In this document: positions 1 through 12,174 of the stretch, one piece after another
Layout of the letters: every line of letters starts with the position of its first letter
Position numbering within the stretch: the stretch's first letter is position 1
Origin: Rhizophlyctis rosea
Taxonomy: Eukaryota; Chytridiomycota; Chytridiomycetes; Rhizophlyctidales; Rhizophlyctidaceae
Assembly (NCBI GenBank): GCA_027596075.1
Contig: JADGJC010000016.1
Coordinates: 186,001-250,000 of the forward strand
Length of the DNA: 64,000 nucleotides
Direction of reading: 5' to 3'
Program-made: the position numbers and the translations under genes
Notes under the pieces: model-generated
Told to the model about the DNA's origin: nothing
Databases searched by the model: none
The model's input: only the letters and a program-made list of their open reading frames with translations

Positions 1-111
1 TTGGGGTTGGTGGGAGTGCTCACTGGGCATTCAGTGCAGTTGGACGCACTGGTGCAGGATTGCTTTGATAGGTACACAGAAGTTTTGATTGCTGAAGGCG
101 TTACGGTGTAA
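1..111 (+). CDS. 3' end of an unidentified gene (partial)
   Basis: Frame 1 is open from the first base to a TAA at 109-111 and would encode a 36-residue C-terminus (ending EVLIAEGVTV). The gene body lies outside the window, so function cannot be judged. Thirty-six open codons can occur by chance. The call rests on the smooth amino-acid composition and on there being no other explanation for the edge. No family is recognised. Confidence 0.3.
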   Translation: MGLVGVLTGHSVQLDALVQDCFDRYTEVLIAEGVTV

Positions 112-449
112 ATGCATGGTAGTCGTAGCATAGTATGTAGATGCACACAGTCACCCGGAATGCAATACTCGCAATAAAGATTGAAGCACATATTCACTGT
201 AACTGTCATTTTCAAATGCGAGAATAGGATTACTAGGGGCTTCAGTGCCGAACCTCCATTCCCCTCCTCTTGTTGATGCCACCGTCACAATACCAAGGTG
301 AATCTTGTTCGTTGTCCGATCATTTGCGGATAGCTGTTTAGGGATGTGAGTGTTGCAGACTTTTCCACTCCCACATGCCCAACAAATTTCCCTCGTATGA
401 TACACTTGCATGATCATCTATCATATTATGCTATCATACAAAATGAGGT
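112..449. other. Intergenic, convergent 3' ends
   Basis: Short spacer between the possible gene end at the left edge and the 3' end of the ankyrin gene on the other strand. No further gene, repeat or RNA is seen. Confidence 0.5.
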
Positions 450-3400
450 TCACCCCACCCGCCTCACCCCTTTCCGTTGCAACCGTCCCCAAAGCTGTCG
501 TGCACCTGGCGCTTCACTTTGCAGCAAGGCATCTCTCCCAGCCCAAAAGTCGAGATCCGTAAGTTCGTTGAGGCTTGCTCCAAAATCCAGCAGATGATTC
601 GCTATGCCAATATGCCCTTCCCGCACCGCATATCGTAAAGCTTCATCACCCCATGAAGGTACATCCGGCCTGGATCCCACAAACCAACGGACCAAATCCT
701 CCATCCCGTATTGGGCGGCCATTATGCAGTATTCATGCCGTGACACACTGACTCCTCCCATTTCCCAATCCAAGAGCACCTGTGGTATCCCTTCCCTCCC
801 GACCACCAAATCACCATCTCGCCGCAACGTCCATTCAAGAATGCGCAAACCCGCGCACTTCTCCCTATGTGCTTTACAGATATGATGAAGCCTCGCCCCG
901 GCTTCCCAAAGCATCTGCACAATTGCAAGGCGACATGGATCAACCGTTATCAGACATCTGTTTTTCAATAGTCCATCCCTCCTCATATGCACATATGCTC
1001 CTCGTTCAATCAACAACCTGATAAGCTCCACATGTACATCTCCCAAACTTCCCAAGCTAAACCTTTCTCCACGGTAAGCGTTCCGCAGTGCTTCGTTATC
1101 ACACGCATGCACATCTGCGCCCTTGTCTAGAAATAACCGCACTACATCTACATACTCCTCCCCAGCCTTCACCGGAACATTCCAACAAGCCCTCCGCAAA
1201 GGTTCGTCCCCATTTGCACGTACATCCGCCCCAGCCTCCACCAATTTTCGTATAATCCGCACATCACGCTTATGATTGATCGCCAATGTTAAGGGATAAT
1301 TGTTTCGTGCTCGTACGTCCGCCCCACATTCGTCTATGAGATAGTTGACGAATCCCAGGTCTCCTCCCTGTTTCTGAACTGCCAGCTGTAGAGCCCAGTC
1401 GTTCCCGTAGTGGACGTCTGCCCCAGCCTCGATGAGTCTACGTATGATGGAAAAATCGACTTGATTCTCAAGACTTAACCGTAGTGCCGTGTTATCCTGT
1501 GCGCAGACGTCTATTCCGTGATTCTCGATGAGGTAGTCGACAACTGCCAAGTCCCCTCTGATGACCGCTTCACATAGCAGCTTATGGCTCCCATCACCGA
1601 TCCCACCAGCATCCATGAAAGTCTTCACCCACCCAATCCGAGTCTCATCCGTGTCCGTCCGTCTGAGCAGTAGTCTCAATGCCTTGCCGTTGTCGATGGT
1701 CAGATCGGCACCGGCAGAGATGAGTTCCCTGATGACTGTAGCTTGTGCACAAACAATTGGTTCCTCCTTGGGCGTGCGGGCGATGATTAATTGTATGGCA
1801 ATGGCCAAGTTACGGGGACTGAACCGTTTGCCGCTGTCCTCAACCAATCTCAAGAGTTCCTGAACGAGCGCGTCCTTCCTACGTTTTGCGGCTTCCAGCA
1901 GAACAACCCCCTCCCCTGCCAAAGGATCAGCCCCAGCATCGAATAATAGCTGCACCGTCTTCCCATTCCCCTCCTTAATCGAAACTTGGAGCAAAATGTC
2001 AGCAAGGGTATGCGCGTGAGGATTATCCTCAATCAGGCGGGTGAGGATGGGTGAGGGTGGGTTCCGGGTATTTTGGATAGTTTTAATCAATGTTTCGAAG
2101 GGTGTGGATAGTCGGGTGGGGAACTTTGATATCAATAGATGAAGCAAACTTTTATGGTTGCGCTTCGTGGCTTCGAAGAATGCAAGAATCAAAGACTGCA
2201 TTTCTACTGCTTCGAATACCGTTTCGAAAATGAAGGATGCAACATCCACTCTTCCCCGTTGTGCAGCCGAAACGAGGCACCCACTTCCCAGGATCCATTC
2301 AATTGAGGTGTTACCGTCGACCTCTCCAATCCCATTGAATTGCTGCATGGCCAGCTCGAGCATGTCGACACCTCTCATAGCCGCCATCCGCATCATCCGT
2401 TCCCAATCCCCTCTTGTTTCCGGTCGTAGTCCCACATCCAATAGTAACCTCACCACAGCAGGCGAGTTGTACTTCGCTCCAACATACAGCAACCGACGAT
2501 CGAACTCCCATGTATCATTCCCCGCCCACAATAGAACCAGCCGCACAACATCCACCGACGCATACTGAACCGCCCTCCAGATACATCCGTTAACCTCGTC
2601 CCTCGAGAATTTGCCGGCAGTACCCTCCTGGAATAAAACTTCCAAATATGGCCTCGAATCATGCGACAGAACAGCCTTGCGGTGTGCTCCCATTGGTGCC
2701 ATGCCCGCTGCCATGAGCACCCGTAGGATGTTGGGACATTGTCGGTAAACATCGACCAGTTTGCGATGACCCCAGAACTGCTGAAGATAATAGTACGTTC
2801 CCCGAAGTGACGTATTTTCTTCCAAAACCCCACGCACTGCTATTTCGACGCTTTCGGCATCATCCAGATGCTCCGCCCCTCTCCAGACTTCGTAGAAGAA
2901 ATACATGCGGGAGGTTCTAGTGGCATTGTGGTTGAAGACTATTTTTAGAACGTCGTGGTATTGGTGTTCGGCGGCAGTGCGGATGCTGTGATTGCTGAAG
3001 CGGTTGTGTAGGTTGGAATGTGTGTATTGGAGGTTCAGGATACGTTCTAGGACTCCCGGGTGGTTATTGCATATGGCAAATTCCGCGATCCAGTACCCTC
3101 TTGTCTTGTTTGCGTCCTCTGTGATCAGCAGTCGGGTGATTAGTGGATAATCTCTGGACGTGAATGAACCCGGTTGCGAAGTGATACAACTAGAACTTTA
3201 CCAGTTATTGGAAGTGGACGCACATGTTCTGCGGCAATCATTGCCTCTATCCACGCGATCGCAAATTCTTTAGACCATTCTTTCCGCGGCCAATCTTTTT
3301 TAGGTCGTCGGTTTGCGTACAGTTGGTCTGGAGGGTTGTCATTGTGATAGTCTCGGCGTGCTAGTATGTTGGCTATGTCAGTGATGGATATGTGCTTCCG

Positions 3401-3547
3401 CAGTACTTTGTCGGCGCTTTGAAGGTGTAGAGCCTCCCGTGCTCTGCTCCAGAGGGCTACTGCCCGAATGCAATCGTAGTCGAGGTGCATATTTGCAGGG
3501 TTGGTTGGTTGTCTACGGAGTGGTGGCAGCGTTGCACAATGCTGCAT
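450..3547 (-). CDS. Large ankyrin-repeat protein
   Basis: Two exons on the minus strand: 3547-3202 and 3151-450, with a 50-nt intron (donor GTAAAG, acceptor CAGAG). Splicing is phase 1 and gives about 1015 residues. The alternative, taking the second exon alone from a Met at 2906, leaves about 80 clearly coding residues unexplained, so the spliced model is preferred. A second in-frame Met at residue 20 (MHLDYD...) is an equally plausible start. From about residue 150 to the C-terminus there are ankyrin-like repeats of 30-40 residues with recurring cores such as LIEAGADV, LFDAGADP and LVEAGADVRANG. These are protein-protein interaction scaffolds. The first 110 residues are helical and basic with no recognised domain. 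No catalytic domain, signal peptide or membrane segment is seen, so the partner and role are unknown. Large ankyrin proteins of this kind are commonly expanded in early fungi (family knowledge). Confidence 0.85.
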
Positions 3548-6500
3548 TCATGACTTATGAATGTACGTAGCGAAGACTTTGGGATTGCAAGAAGTTGCAG
3601 AAAGATAAACGGCTCTTCGGACGCGTCACACAGCTAGCTCCCTTGACGCCCATGGTGACACAAACAATCACAAACATCCACGCTCCGACAGTCTTCAGTC
3701 CAGTCACTTGACTTCGTCATAATCACAACGAGCCGATTTCCAAGCTCTTGTGCTGCCAGCGGGAGATAGGTTAGGAGGTAAGTTCCTAATGTTTCGGCGC
3801 CTGCCTTCCACCACACACGCAGCCCTGTCGCAAATTGGACTTATTCACACTTGTTGCCAGTCCAGGTTCGACTCTTGTAGCCAAGCCAAACTCCACAGAT
3901 TCTCTCTGCCGCTTCACATTGTCTCATGCAGGATCGGAAGCACGGCCGGATTACGGATCCAAAAGAGAGGCCAATCTTGGTGGTCAACTAAGAAGTGGAA
4001 ACTTTTTGCGGGCGGGAGGTGAGAACGCGTTGGCTGCGCCGCTTGGTGGCGGTGAAGGGTCCAAACGTTGGCCTTTGGTGCATTCCACAGAAGGTATTCA
4101 CCAGTAATTCTTCATGCGAAATGATTGACTCAGTCAGAAGATGAATATTGCAATGAGTTACTACGCTACGAACATGTCAATGGATTCCATCTGTCTATAT
4201 GAGGTGATTAGTCTCCAACCACTATGGGTACAAGTTTCGTTTCTTGCGCATTCTACATCTCTCTCTCTTTTCTGCCTGCAAGGTGTTGACCCTCTTAATC
4301 GTTCAATTGCGAGCTGACCTTCCTGAAGAGTGCATGCCCAGCAGTCAACATCACCCAATGCCAATTTGACATTGCCCAAATTGTCTTTCTTTTGTACAGT
4401 CTGGCTTACAATCCCAATGTCGCTTGCGTTCAGCCCATAATGATGAATGTCACATTGAACGAATGCACGCAGTTCTCGTTCATCATCCGCAGTTGATTGG
4501 AAAATATTGAGCAAGCCAGCAGCGATACAAGCCATCAAAAGACCTGGGGTTGAGCACGCCTCTTGATTGTTGGGAGCAGTGTACATTTGCTTTTCTCGGC
4601 TTATAATATCTGTTCCCGGAAAATTCAAGAGGTCAACCTCACATGCAAGGAAACCCTGATTGAACGTTACGAGATTGGATCCAAGGTCAGATAGCAGTAT
4701 CATTTGCTGCTGAGCGATAGTTCCTCATGGCAAGCGCTGGCTGCCTGGTACTGTTTCTTTTTCAGGCGGGTAGTACACGGTCAGCCTGTGCGTGCCAGTT
4801 GAAATCATCTCTGGGCTAGATTGTGATCTTTGTCTATGAACAGAACGTGGCCCCGGTAGTCGCTTGTCGACATTTCAACAAATCAAACCCTTTTTGAACC
4901 CATTTCAAACGCGATCAGAAGAAGAAAAAAAACATGAGGTGCTCTGCAAGAATGCCACATACAGCACGCAATGGAAGTCATGCTGGTATGGGTTCTCAAA
5001 TATAACCTGGTGACTGTGACTCTTATGTATATGTATGAACAACTCCACGATTCGCATTTGCAGCATTTGCCCCTGCAACGCGTTGAGATCTCAGGACCCA
5101 ACAACTATTAACAACTCTCAGGTTTCCCTTGATTGCATGCTTCTGTGAACTTTTGTCATTAAACACATTTGCTTCGTAAGGTACCCTCCTGCACCACCAC
5201 TTTTGCAAAAGAGGCCATTCTTACACACAAGGAACAGTCTCACCCCACTTTCATACATAACACGACTCCATCGTCTTCGAACTCTCGAGCGCTCCTTTCG
5301 GTGAAAACGTACTGAACGTGCTGGCTGGGCCATTGGATGACTTTAGTGGTTGTGAATGTCCCGGCCATCGACGGTACCAACATACCACCTTCAGTTGTGG
5401 TGTCATGCTACAATTCAGTACAGATATATATGGGCCATGCTTAAAATGCCAAAATTGTCGGTCATACCGCTATGGGGGGGTTTATGCCATAGCATTCAGT
5501 CCTTCCGTTCATTCCACACTTGACCCTTTTTCCGGCAGATTGCACATGGCTATACACATCCTCTCTTGTGAAAACCCTTGCTAATGGTAACCTCAAGCAT
5601 TTGTACAAAGGCTGTGAGCACCTTCCTTGTTTGATTCTGTCTCCGTTACGCATACCCCCGGACAAAGAAGTTTCCTTTCGAAGGTGAATATCGTTGACCA
5701 CTATAGTACGACTGCTTTGTACAAGCTGTTGAAAGCGATCCGGGACCACAAACGATAAGAGTTCCAGTTCAAGTACAGAACATCATGCCGGTGAACGAGG
5801 TAATGCATGGCTTCTTTTTTGACGTCTGTTGCAGCTCAACTGGTGCCCAATTTGCAGCTGAAAGGTTGTGGCCATGGTTGGCTCTATTTCGAATGAGCTG
5901 ATGAAGCCTGTCGATGCTTGTGGGGTCAACGTTAGGAAGACATCACTGGGGATGGGCTTTGAAGGTGTCAGTGTTGCGAAAGTTCCAAGCGAGTTGCTAG
6001 CGAGCTTTGGGATGTGAGCGCACAGTGTGTTTCGTCCCTGATTTGGCATTTGCCATTAAACTGTATTAGGATCAGGAAAAAGAGGCGCGATTTGTGGGAA
6101 ATACGGCAATAGGCAGCGATGCTCGGCAATCTTTTAACCGATCCGTGTGGCCTGATATGAAACCTCTACACTGACCCCATCATGCCCCTTGTTGGGAGTT
6201 TGGAAAGAGAGTGACTGACTTCTGCATGGAGAAGCCTGTCGTGCATGTCATGCGTAGTTTCGAAGTGGAACGCTCTGCCAACCTGGCAAGACGATAACAA
6301 TAGCTTGGTCTAATGGCAACCACCTTTTTCTTCCTTGTGATATGAAGATGATGGAAAAAAAGCTAAAAAGGCATATATCGTGGCGAAGCAGAGGTTCCAG
6401 ACACACAAACTTGCGACGCATAGGGTGTAAATTTTTGGACATGTGTCCTCAATCAAAGAGGGCCTTAGCCCTCGCCATTCGCCAGTGCCTCGTCCGCTTT

Positions 6501-7261
6501 TCTTCGGTCGTTCCATTTGACGACCCTTTCGTTAACTTTTCTTTTTGATTTTTGAGATACGGCGAAGCCTTGGTGGTTGCAACCTTTTCTGACGTAGTGC
6601 GCATACCGAATCTCGGATGGTCGAGCCGTTCTGCGCCCCCTCAACCGAACCGTCGAACATCGCGTTCAACGGTGTGATCGCTGGTTGGCACTTCAAATAT
6701 TCTTCAGCCAGCTAATGGGAGTTTGCGCAAAAGGGTTGCGGTTGGGCTCTGGTGGGTTGGGATACGAAGGAGGTAAGACGTGTAAACGGCCCAGCAAGAA
6801 CAGTACTGTTCATTCGTGACTTGGTCAACTGCATGACCTGCGTCAAGATCATCAAGCTTTTTGTTTCACAACCAGGCTGATTTCTTTTCACGTTGACATA
6901 TTCTTCGCTCCAGCTGGATGTTGCGAAGTTTGCAAAGCTTGCTCAGTTCGTTGCTGGCTTCCTAGTGGCGCAGCACACGCGTTCTGGTTTCAGATAAGCA
7001 GTGAAGGGGGTACTTGGAGACTTGTACTGCATGAGTTTTATAAGTATAATGAGAATGACGGCAATAGGCTAATGTCGCAATGAGCGGCGATCACAATAAT
7101 GAGCCGTGGAATTGAGGCGCTAGTAGTGGTAACATCCTTGTTCACTTATTCACCACTTTCTGTTCGTAAACAGAACCCGATTTCATGCGGTCGAAGGGTA
7201 CCTGGACTGTACATGGACACAACATAAAATGATGCTGTCTCCTAGTCCCTCCCTCATGTTC
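3548..7261. other. Gene-poor region
   Basis: About 3.7 kb with only short open frames that overlap on both strands and show no family similarity, splice-consistent chains or skewed codon use. Composition is more even in A/T/G/C than in the neighbouring genes. A 180-residue minus-strand frame at 4161-4703 is listed separately. No rRNA, tRNA or transposase remnant was recognised. Confidence 0.4.
4161..4703 (-). CDS. Doubtful hypothetical protein (180 aa)
   Basis: Longest open frame in the 3.5-9.9 kb desert, starting MILLSDLGSN. It has no recognised domain, no signal peptide and no convincing hydrophobic segment. The N-terminal half reads like a protein, but the C-terminal third is a Cys/Arg-rich stretch of the kind chance frames produce. 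It lacks the C-ending then G-ending codon polarity of the real genes nearby. It may be a decayed gene or chance. Confidence 0.18.
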   Translation of the reverse strand: MILLSDLGSNLVTFNQGFLACEVDLLNFPGTDIISREKQMYTAPNNQEACSTPGLLMACIAAGLLNIFQSTADDERELRAFVQCDIHHYGLNASDIGIVSQTVQKKDNLGNVKLALGDVDCWACTLQEGQLAIERLRGSTPCRQKRERDVECARNETCTHSGWRLITSYRQMESIDMFVA

Positions 7262-8010
7262 TAGCGTCAAGATTCACACAGAATGAACGTCCTGCTCCTT
7301 GCTTGCACTTTAGATGCCCTGTCTCATTATGATATGTCCTTTCCCTGAAAGGCAAGTACACGTAGGTGCCGACCAAAAAAGGAGCGTCAAGGTTCTACAA
7401 TCATGTGCAAAACACTCTAGCTGTCTTCGACATCAAGCTTGCTGTTGAATTGACAGCCAACCTATGCTGCCGACGGAAAGTTTCGGATAATGGCTGGAGA
7501 TATGTTGTCGAATGGTAATTCTCAATTTGCGCAGGTCTCTCAGAGCGCTCCAAATCCATGGCAGCGTGGACATTGGTATCATTTGAATGTGTGTAGCTCA
7601 TTGATTGACGGCTTCTCGCCCATTAGATGAATTGCCCGTTTGTATGCTTTTTCTCCCACAAATAGTACTCCATGAAGGCGTCATAACTCTATATAGTGTC
7701 TCAAGAGTGTACATTCTGGTCTTTCATTTGCATTCCGTACCGTTGTGAATCACTATTTACGGGAGTAGATGCCATCTTTCAAGAAGACGGCGATCTCAAT
7801 GAGACATGATATGAAAGATTCCCTTTTTCGCGTTTCTTGAATCGTTCTGCATTTGTGGTCTTACCCAATCCGCTCTGAAATTAGGGCGATCGTTGCCTCA
7901 GGGACGGAACATGCGTGCAGTCATTTGCAGTGCAGGCCCTCTTGCGCTCTGTTCTACAAAAGAACCAGGAGCGTGTGTGATCACGAATGTGGCATTCTTT
8001 TTCGGTTCGA
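7262..8010 (+). repeat. Diverged direct duplication, copy A
   Basis: Collinear with 8120-8835. Matching landmarks occur in the same order: GAATGAAC near 7281, an open stretch ending Val-Glu-Trp-stop at 7516-7518, GCTTTTTCTCCCA near 7646, CATTCCGTACC near 7730, and CGTTCTGCATTTG near 7843. The reading frame before 7518 (YNHVQNTLAVFDIKLAVEL...) resembles the matching frame of copy B, so the unit may once have held a small protein gene beginning MNVLLLACTL. Stops now interrupt it. Confidence 0.55.
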
Positions 8011-8119
8011 AACTGGTCATCCGGCACGACCTCTTTTGGAATTTATGGGAATTGCATACATGGACGGAACAAAAACGCGACTATTCATGCCCGGTTTCAA
8101 GCATGTTGTGGCCCTCAAA

Positions 8120-8835
8120 AATACAAATCTGACGCAGAATGAACCTAATCTCCTTGGCGGTTGCGCTCACATAGTACTCCGCCACATAGTCCACATTATG
8201 TGACTACTTCGCTGAAAGACCGAAAAACGCAGCTGAAGAGCAAAAAGGTAAGACCGCAGGCCTATCACTCCTATCATCTACAACACAATCTCGTGGTATT
8301 CAACCTTGAACATGTTGCAAGATCGCTGGCTGATCCTATGCAGACTCAAGCGTCGAGATTTCAGAGAATGGGTCCATCACGTGAAGTGGAATGGTAGCAT
8401 TTCAACTTGCGTATGTTAAGCAGCGTGTACTTCGGCACCTTTGATTGGTGTGTAGCTTCTTGATGCTACTGACCCATTTGAGAATTGTATATCCCAATGC
8501 TTTTTCTCCCATCAGGGAACATATCTATCACAGCAACACCAATCCGTAAGCCTCTTCGGAATGAACCTCTGTTTGATGGTTGGCATTCCGTAACCTCGCA
8601 TGTCATCATCTCTAAAGGTCATCAGAGGATATCTTCAGGAAGATGACGATCCTCATGAAAGGATCCCTTTTGGAAGTCGTTCTGCACTTGCGGTCTTTGC
8701 AAGATGCCTGCTATTCGAGCGGACGTTGTATACAAGGACGAGAGGTGCATGTTTGCAGTGCAGGGCAGGAGCTGCGGAACTGCAGTTGGAATAGCTACGG
8801 CGAGCTTTCTTTTTCCGGTCTTACCTGCGAACTCA
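8120..8835 (+). repeat. Diverged direct duplication, copy B
   Basis: Second copy of the unit at 7262-8010, offset by about 835-880 bp. The counterpart open stretch (YHLQHNLVVFNLEHVARSL...) also ends Val-Glu-Trp-stop, at 8395-8397, and an ATG at 8139 starts a short hydrophobic stretch (MNLISLAVAL). Identity is patchy, with many small indels, so the duplication is old. No intact gene is supported in either copy. Confidence 0.55.
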
Positions 8836-9967
8836 GACAGGCAGTTTCAGCTCATACACTTCATATTTCTGGGAGGGCTCTGCAAAAGTAAGTTTCTTTC
8901 CAAGTCCATGCTGATGATCAGTGTTGGCTCTTGTGGACACTCTCACCAATTTAAAGGAGCAAGTGCCCTTCAGTGGTTTAAAGCGAGAGCGCCGGTTCGT
9001 TTTTTTGTGGCGTTTGAACACTCATTTTAAAAAACTTTTTCAAGATACCCAATGATGCTGATGAAGAAGAAAAACAATTGGACGAATCGAACATAAAAGA
9101 CGGGAGTTGAGGAACGTGCTGTGTTGTATGTTCGACGGTCCTGCTTGCGCTTGGTTTCTCTCCATCCATCGGCCATTACCGTATGTTTAGCGGCAAAGGT
9201 CGCAAGCTGGTCAAGAAGGGATGCACGATTTGAAGGGTTTGAAGAAAAAGGATGACGAGCCAACTATTGAGGGAATATCAAAGTCCAAGCAAAACCGCTC
9301 GAAAGCTCAGCGTGATTTAACTGCGATGTGTACATTCCTCGTTCTATCCGTGTAAATTTGAAACCACTTGTCATCGAACAAGTAAGTAGAGTTGTCAATT
9401 CATAACAACTAAAATGGATGGCTACATCAGCATTGGGTTGAGTTACGTGACGTCATACAAGCAATTAGAGTGAATACAATCTCGGAGAGGTTCACTTCAA
9501 ATGCATGATCCAATCTAAAGGCCAGGCTCATGCTAGTCCACAGCGGAGTCGGCCGTTTGTAAAGAGGATGGAGACTTTTCCTTTTTCCTATACGCCTACA
9601 GTCGGTCTTGGTTCCGCTGAATGCAACACTCTCGGAAACGTCAGAAGATTTGGCGGTTGAGACCAAAAAAAGGAGCTCACAATCACGCGGAAGACAGCCG
9701 TACAGCCTGCGATGAAAGACCATACTATTAGCTTTGGATCTTCCGTCCATTCGCCGACCTGTTTGCCTCATTTTTAGGCATATGTCCACTCCGAATGTGT
9801 GGTTGGTGAACACGCTCAAGCATTTGTGTTTGGAAGTATTTAACTTATTACCTTGACTGAATGCTTACTGTGAGTTTCTATCTACACGATCCTTGCTATT
9901 TACACTTCTCCCTCCCACACCACCACCTCATAAAATCGCCCCATCCACCCCACAACACACACCCTCA
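8836..9967. other. Intergenic, nothing recognised
   Basis: Only short frames without family similarity. The longest (minus, 9427-9819) has no recognisable domain. The last 100 bases are C-rich and belong to the 3' flank of the lectin receptor gene. Confidence 0.4.
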
Positions 9968-11531
9968 TCAAACTCCCTTAACCCCCATCACCCCCCTCAA
10001 ATCCCCCAAACACCCAACCGGCACCGCCCCCTCCCTCCCCACAACTCCCCACTCACACCGCCTAATCTTCACCCACCCCTCCGCAAAAATCCCCAAAAGC
10101 ACCACCTCCCCACCTTCCTTCACCTCAACCTCCTCACTACTCTCCGGCACATGCGACCGCACAACCGCGTACCGCGTCCCGACGATTAACGACGACACGC
10201 TGCGGGGTATTGGGTACAGCCGATGATTCTTCGCCCGTCCTCCGAGTACTGGACGAGTAGAAGGCGAGATGGACACGTCTTCTTTCGAGGTGTTTGGTGA
10301 TTTGTAGGGTTCCGTGAAGCTGCATCGGGGAGGGGACGTGATGACCATTTCTGTGTGGCGGGTTTTGCGGGTTGGGTTCCAGGTTGGTTTATCGTTTGGT
10401 GGGAACGTAATAGGTATAGCTGGACGATTGCGAAGGTGAGGGCCTTTTGTTGTTCTTTTCCCGCATTTTCGGATGAGGCAGAGTATGCAGACTAGGAAGA
10501 TGGCGACTGCGAGGGCGCTGAGGACTGTGATGATTGTTGTGCGGTTTTTGGAGAAGAATTCGGCGGCGGCGGAGGGGGATTCGGTGGGGTTTGTGTAGGA
10601 GGGTTTGGGGGGTGTTGTCCAGTTGGGGAGGGAGGTGTTGATTGTTGTTGCGGTTAGGACGGCGGAGAGGGTCCATAGTTGGTTTTTGTAGTTTGCTTGG
10701 CAGGGGTTTCCGATTACGAATGTTCCGATATTGGGAGTTGGTGATGTGTCTGGCAAGTTGAGCGAATTGGTGATCGGCTCATTTGATGAGTGTGGCAACT
10801 GGTACGCACAGACAATGCAAGACTGGATTGTGTCCACTTACCCATACATACACCCGTGATGTTATCCATGATCCTCCCACCACCCGCCGCCACACTATTG
10901 AACTGAAATTGCTGTGTCTTGCTCCCATCTGAGCATGCATTGACAAGATAATTGGTTCCATCCATCTATGCTCATGCGGAAATGAAGTCAATCAGCGTCG
11001 CGGCACGCTCATCACGTCATCCCACGCACAACCCAAACCCGCATCTCTCACACACCACCCGATCCACCAGCACCTACCTCCATACACAAACTCTCAACCC
11101 CCTGATCAATACTAATCGTCCCCCCCCCACCCCAACCCCCCCTACAGCCCATAAAAACCCGGCCCCCCCCCAACCCCCCCCCTTTTTGGGGCAAAAACCG
11201 TTTGACCCGACGGCCGGTGCCCCAGAGACACNNNNNNNNNNTCCCCCCCCTGATGAAGCCCCCTCGGCCCCCCCCCGCCCAACCCCCCAGTCCTCACATT
11301 ACACACCTGCCCCGCCGCATCCGCACCGCATTTTGCTAGAACAACGCGTTGACCCGTCGTGCCTTGCACCGAGAGACAAAGGTTTGTCGCCATGTTGCGG
11401 ATGAGGGATGTGTGCGTGGGGTGTGGGAAGGTTATGAGGAGGAGGAGGAGGAGGATGGGTGTGAGGAGTGTTGGTGGGCGGTGGGATGGTGGTGGAGAGA
11501 GGAGGGTGTGTGCGGGGTGGTGTGTAAGCAT
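9968..11531 (-). CDS. Type I membrane protein: beta-trefoil lectin ectodomain, TM helix, cytosolic SH3-like domain
   Basis: Three exons are inferred: 11531-11078 (contains a 10-N gap and garbled G/C runs), 10965-10842 and 10749-9968. Introns are 11077-10966 (donor GTAGGT) and 10841-10750 (donor GTAAGT), and frame is kept across both outside the gap. The N-terminus has a hydrophobic leader (LLTPILLLLLLITF). The ectodomain follows with repeats of the ricin B-type beta-trefoil pattern: NLCLSVQGTTGQRVVLAKC, SLCMEMDGTNYLVNAC...QQFQF, and PCQANYKNQLWTL with the QxW signature. A single TM helix (IITVLSALAVAIFLVCILCLI) is followed by a basic stop-transfer stretch (RKCGKR). The C-terminal 65 residues (RYAVVRSHVPES...GWVKIRR...GAVPVGCL) fit an SH3 fold. 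Inference: a cell-surface sugar receptor signalling through its SH3 domain. Exon 1 cannot be read exactly because of the gap. Confidence 0.72.
11232..11241. other. Assembly gap (10 N)
   Basis: Ten Ns flanked by long C runs (about 11120-11290). The flanking bases look unreliable: the reading frame of the lectin exon does not stay in register across 11100-11300. Confidence 0.95.
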
Positions 11532-12174
11532 CTTAGGTGGTGAGAGAGTGACGCGTTGGGCTTGGAGTGTTGGTGTGGGAAGATGGAGATGCAGATGTCG
11601 ATAACACCCACTACCTGCGAATGCGTCACGCGCACCTTTGACTAACAGGTCTTTCCTCGTAGGGTGAGAAAGCGAAGTAATACAAAAGGTGAGAAGTGTG
11701 ACGAATCAAAGGTACAGAGCATGCTAGTCCGGCGGCCGTGTTTTGATGAAAAGGTGTCAGGGGCGTCTTCCAAATTGAAAGCATGCTGCGCCACCTGCTG
11801 CGGGAAATCATCATCAATGGGGCGACACGTGCTGTGCCTCCATCGATGACTCACACCTTCTCCCAGGGTCCTTGTCCTCACATCGAATAAGGGTCCTACT
11901 GATGCAACAAATCCTTCCTGTCGTGAAAGAAAAAATTCATGACGAATACTCAGATTCACTACAGAGATGGTCTTCATTTATACATACATAAGAACAAAAA
12001 CACAAAGAAAAAAGAGAAAAACTACCCGTAAAAAACAGCCGCTATCAAATTACAAACCTACATTCTAACCCTAAACTACCTGTAGCGCAACAGAACCCCA
12101 AACCGCTATCAAAAACCCCTACAAACCAATCAAAACCCTAACCCCTAAACTCTCCCACCCACTCACCAACACAT
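11532..12174. other. Intergenic between two minus-strand genes
   Basis: Contains the promoter side of the lectin gene and the 3' flank of the TPR gene. A/C-rich low-complexity sequence lies at 11980-12170 with a few CCCTAA words, too few to be a telomeric repeat. A 111-residue minus frame (11642-11977) has no recognisable features. Confidence 0.4.

Noticed and set aside
3863..3880. GGTTCGACTC resembling a tRNA B-box
   Set aside because: The flanking bases do not form a T-stem and no A-box or acceptor pairing is found upstream.
5783..6049. 88-codon minus frame with Thr/Ser-rich, protein-like middle
   Set aside because: Too short, no start context, no partner exons found.
12060..12150. CCCTAA words resembling telomeric repeat
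   Set aside because: Only a few scattered copies in A/C-rich sequence, not a tandem array.
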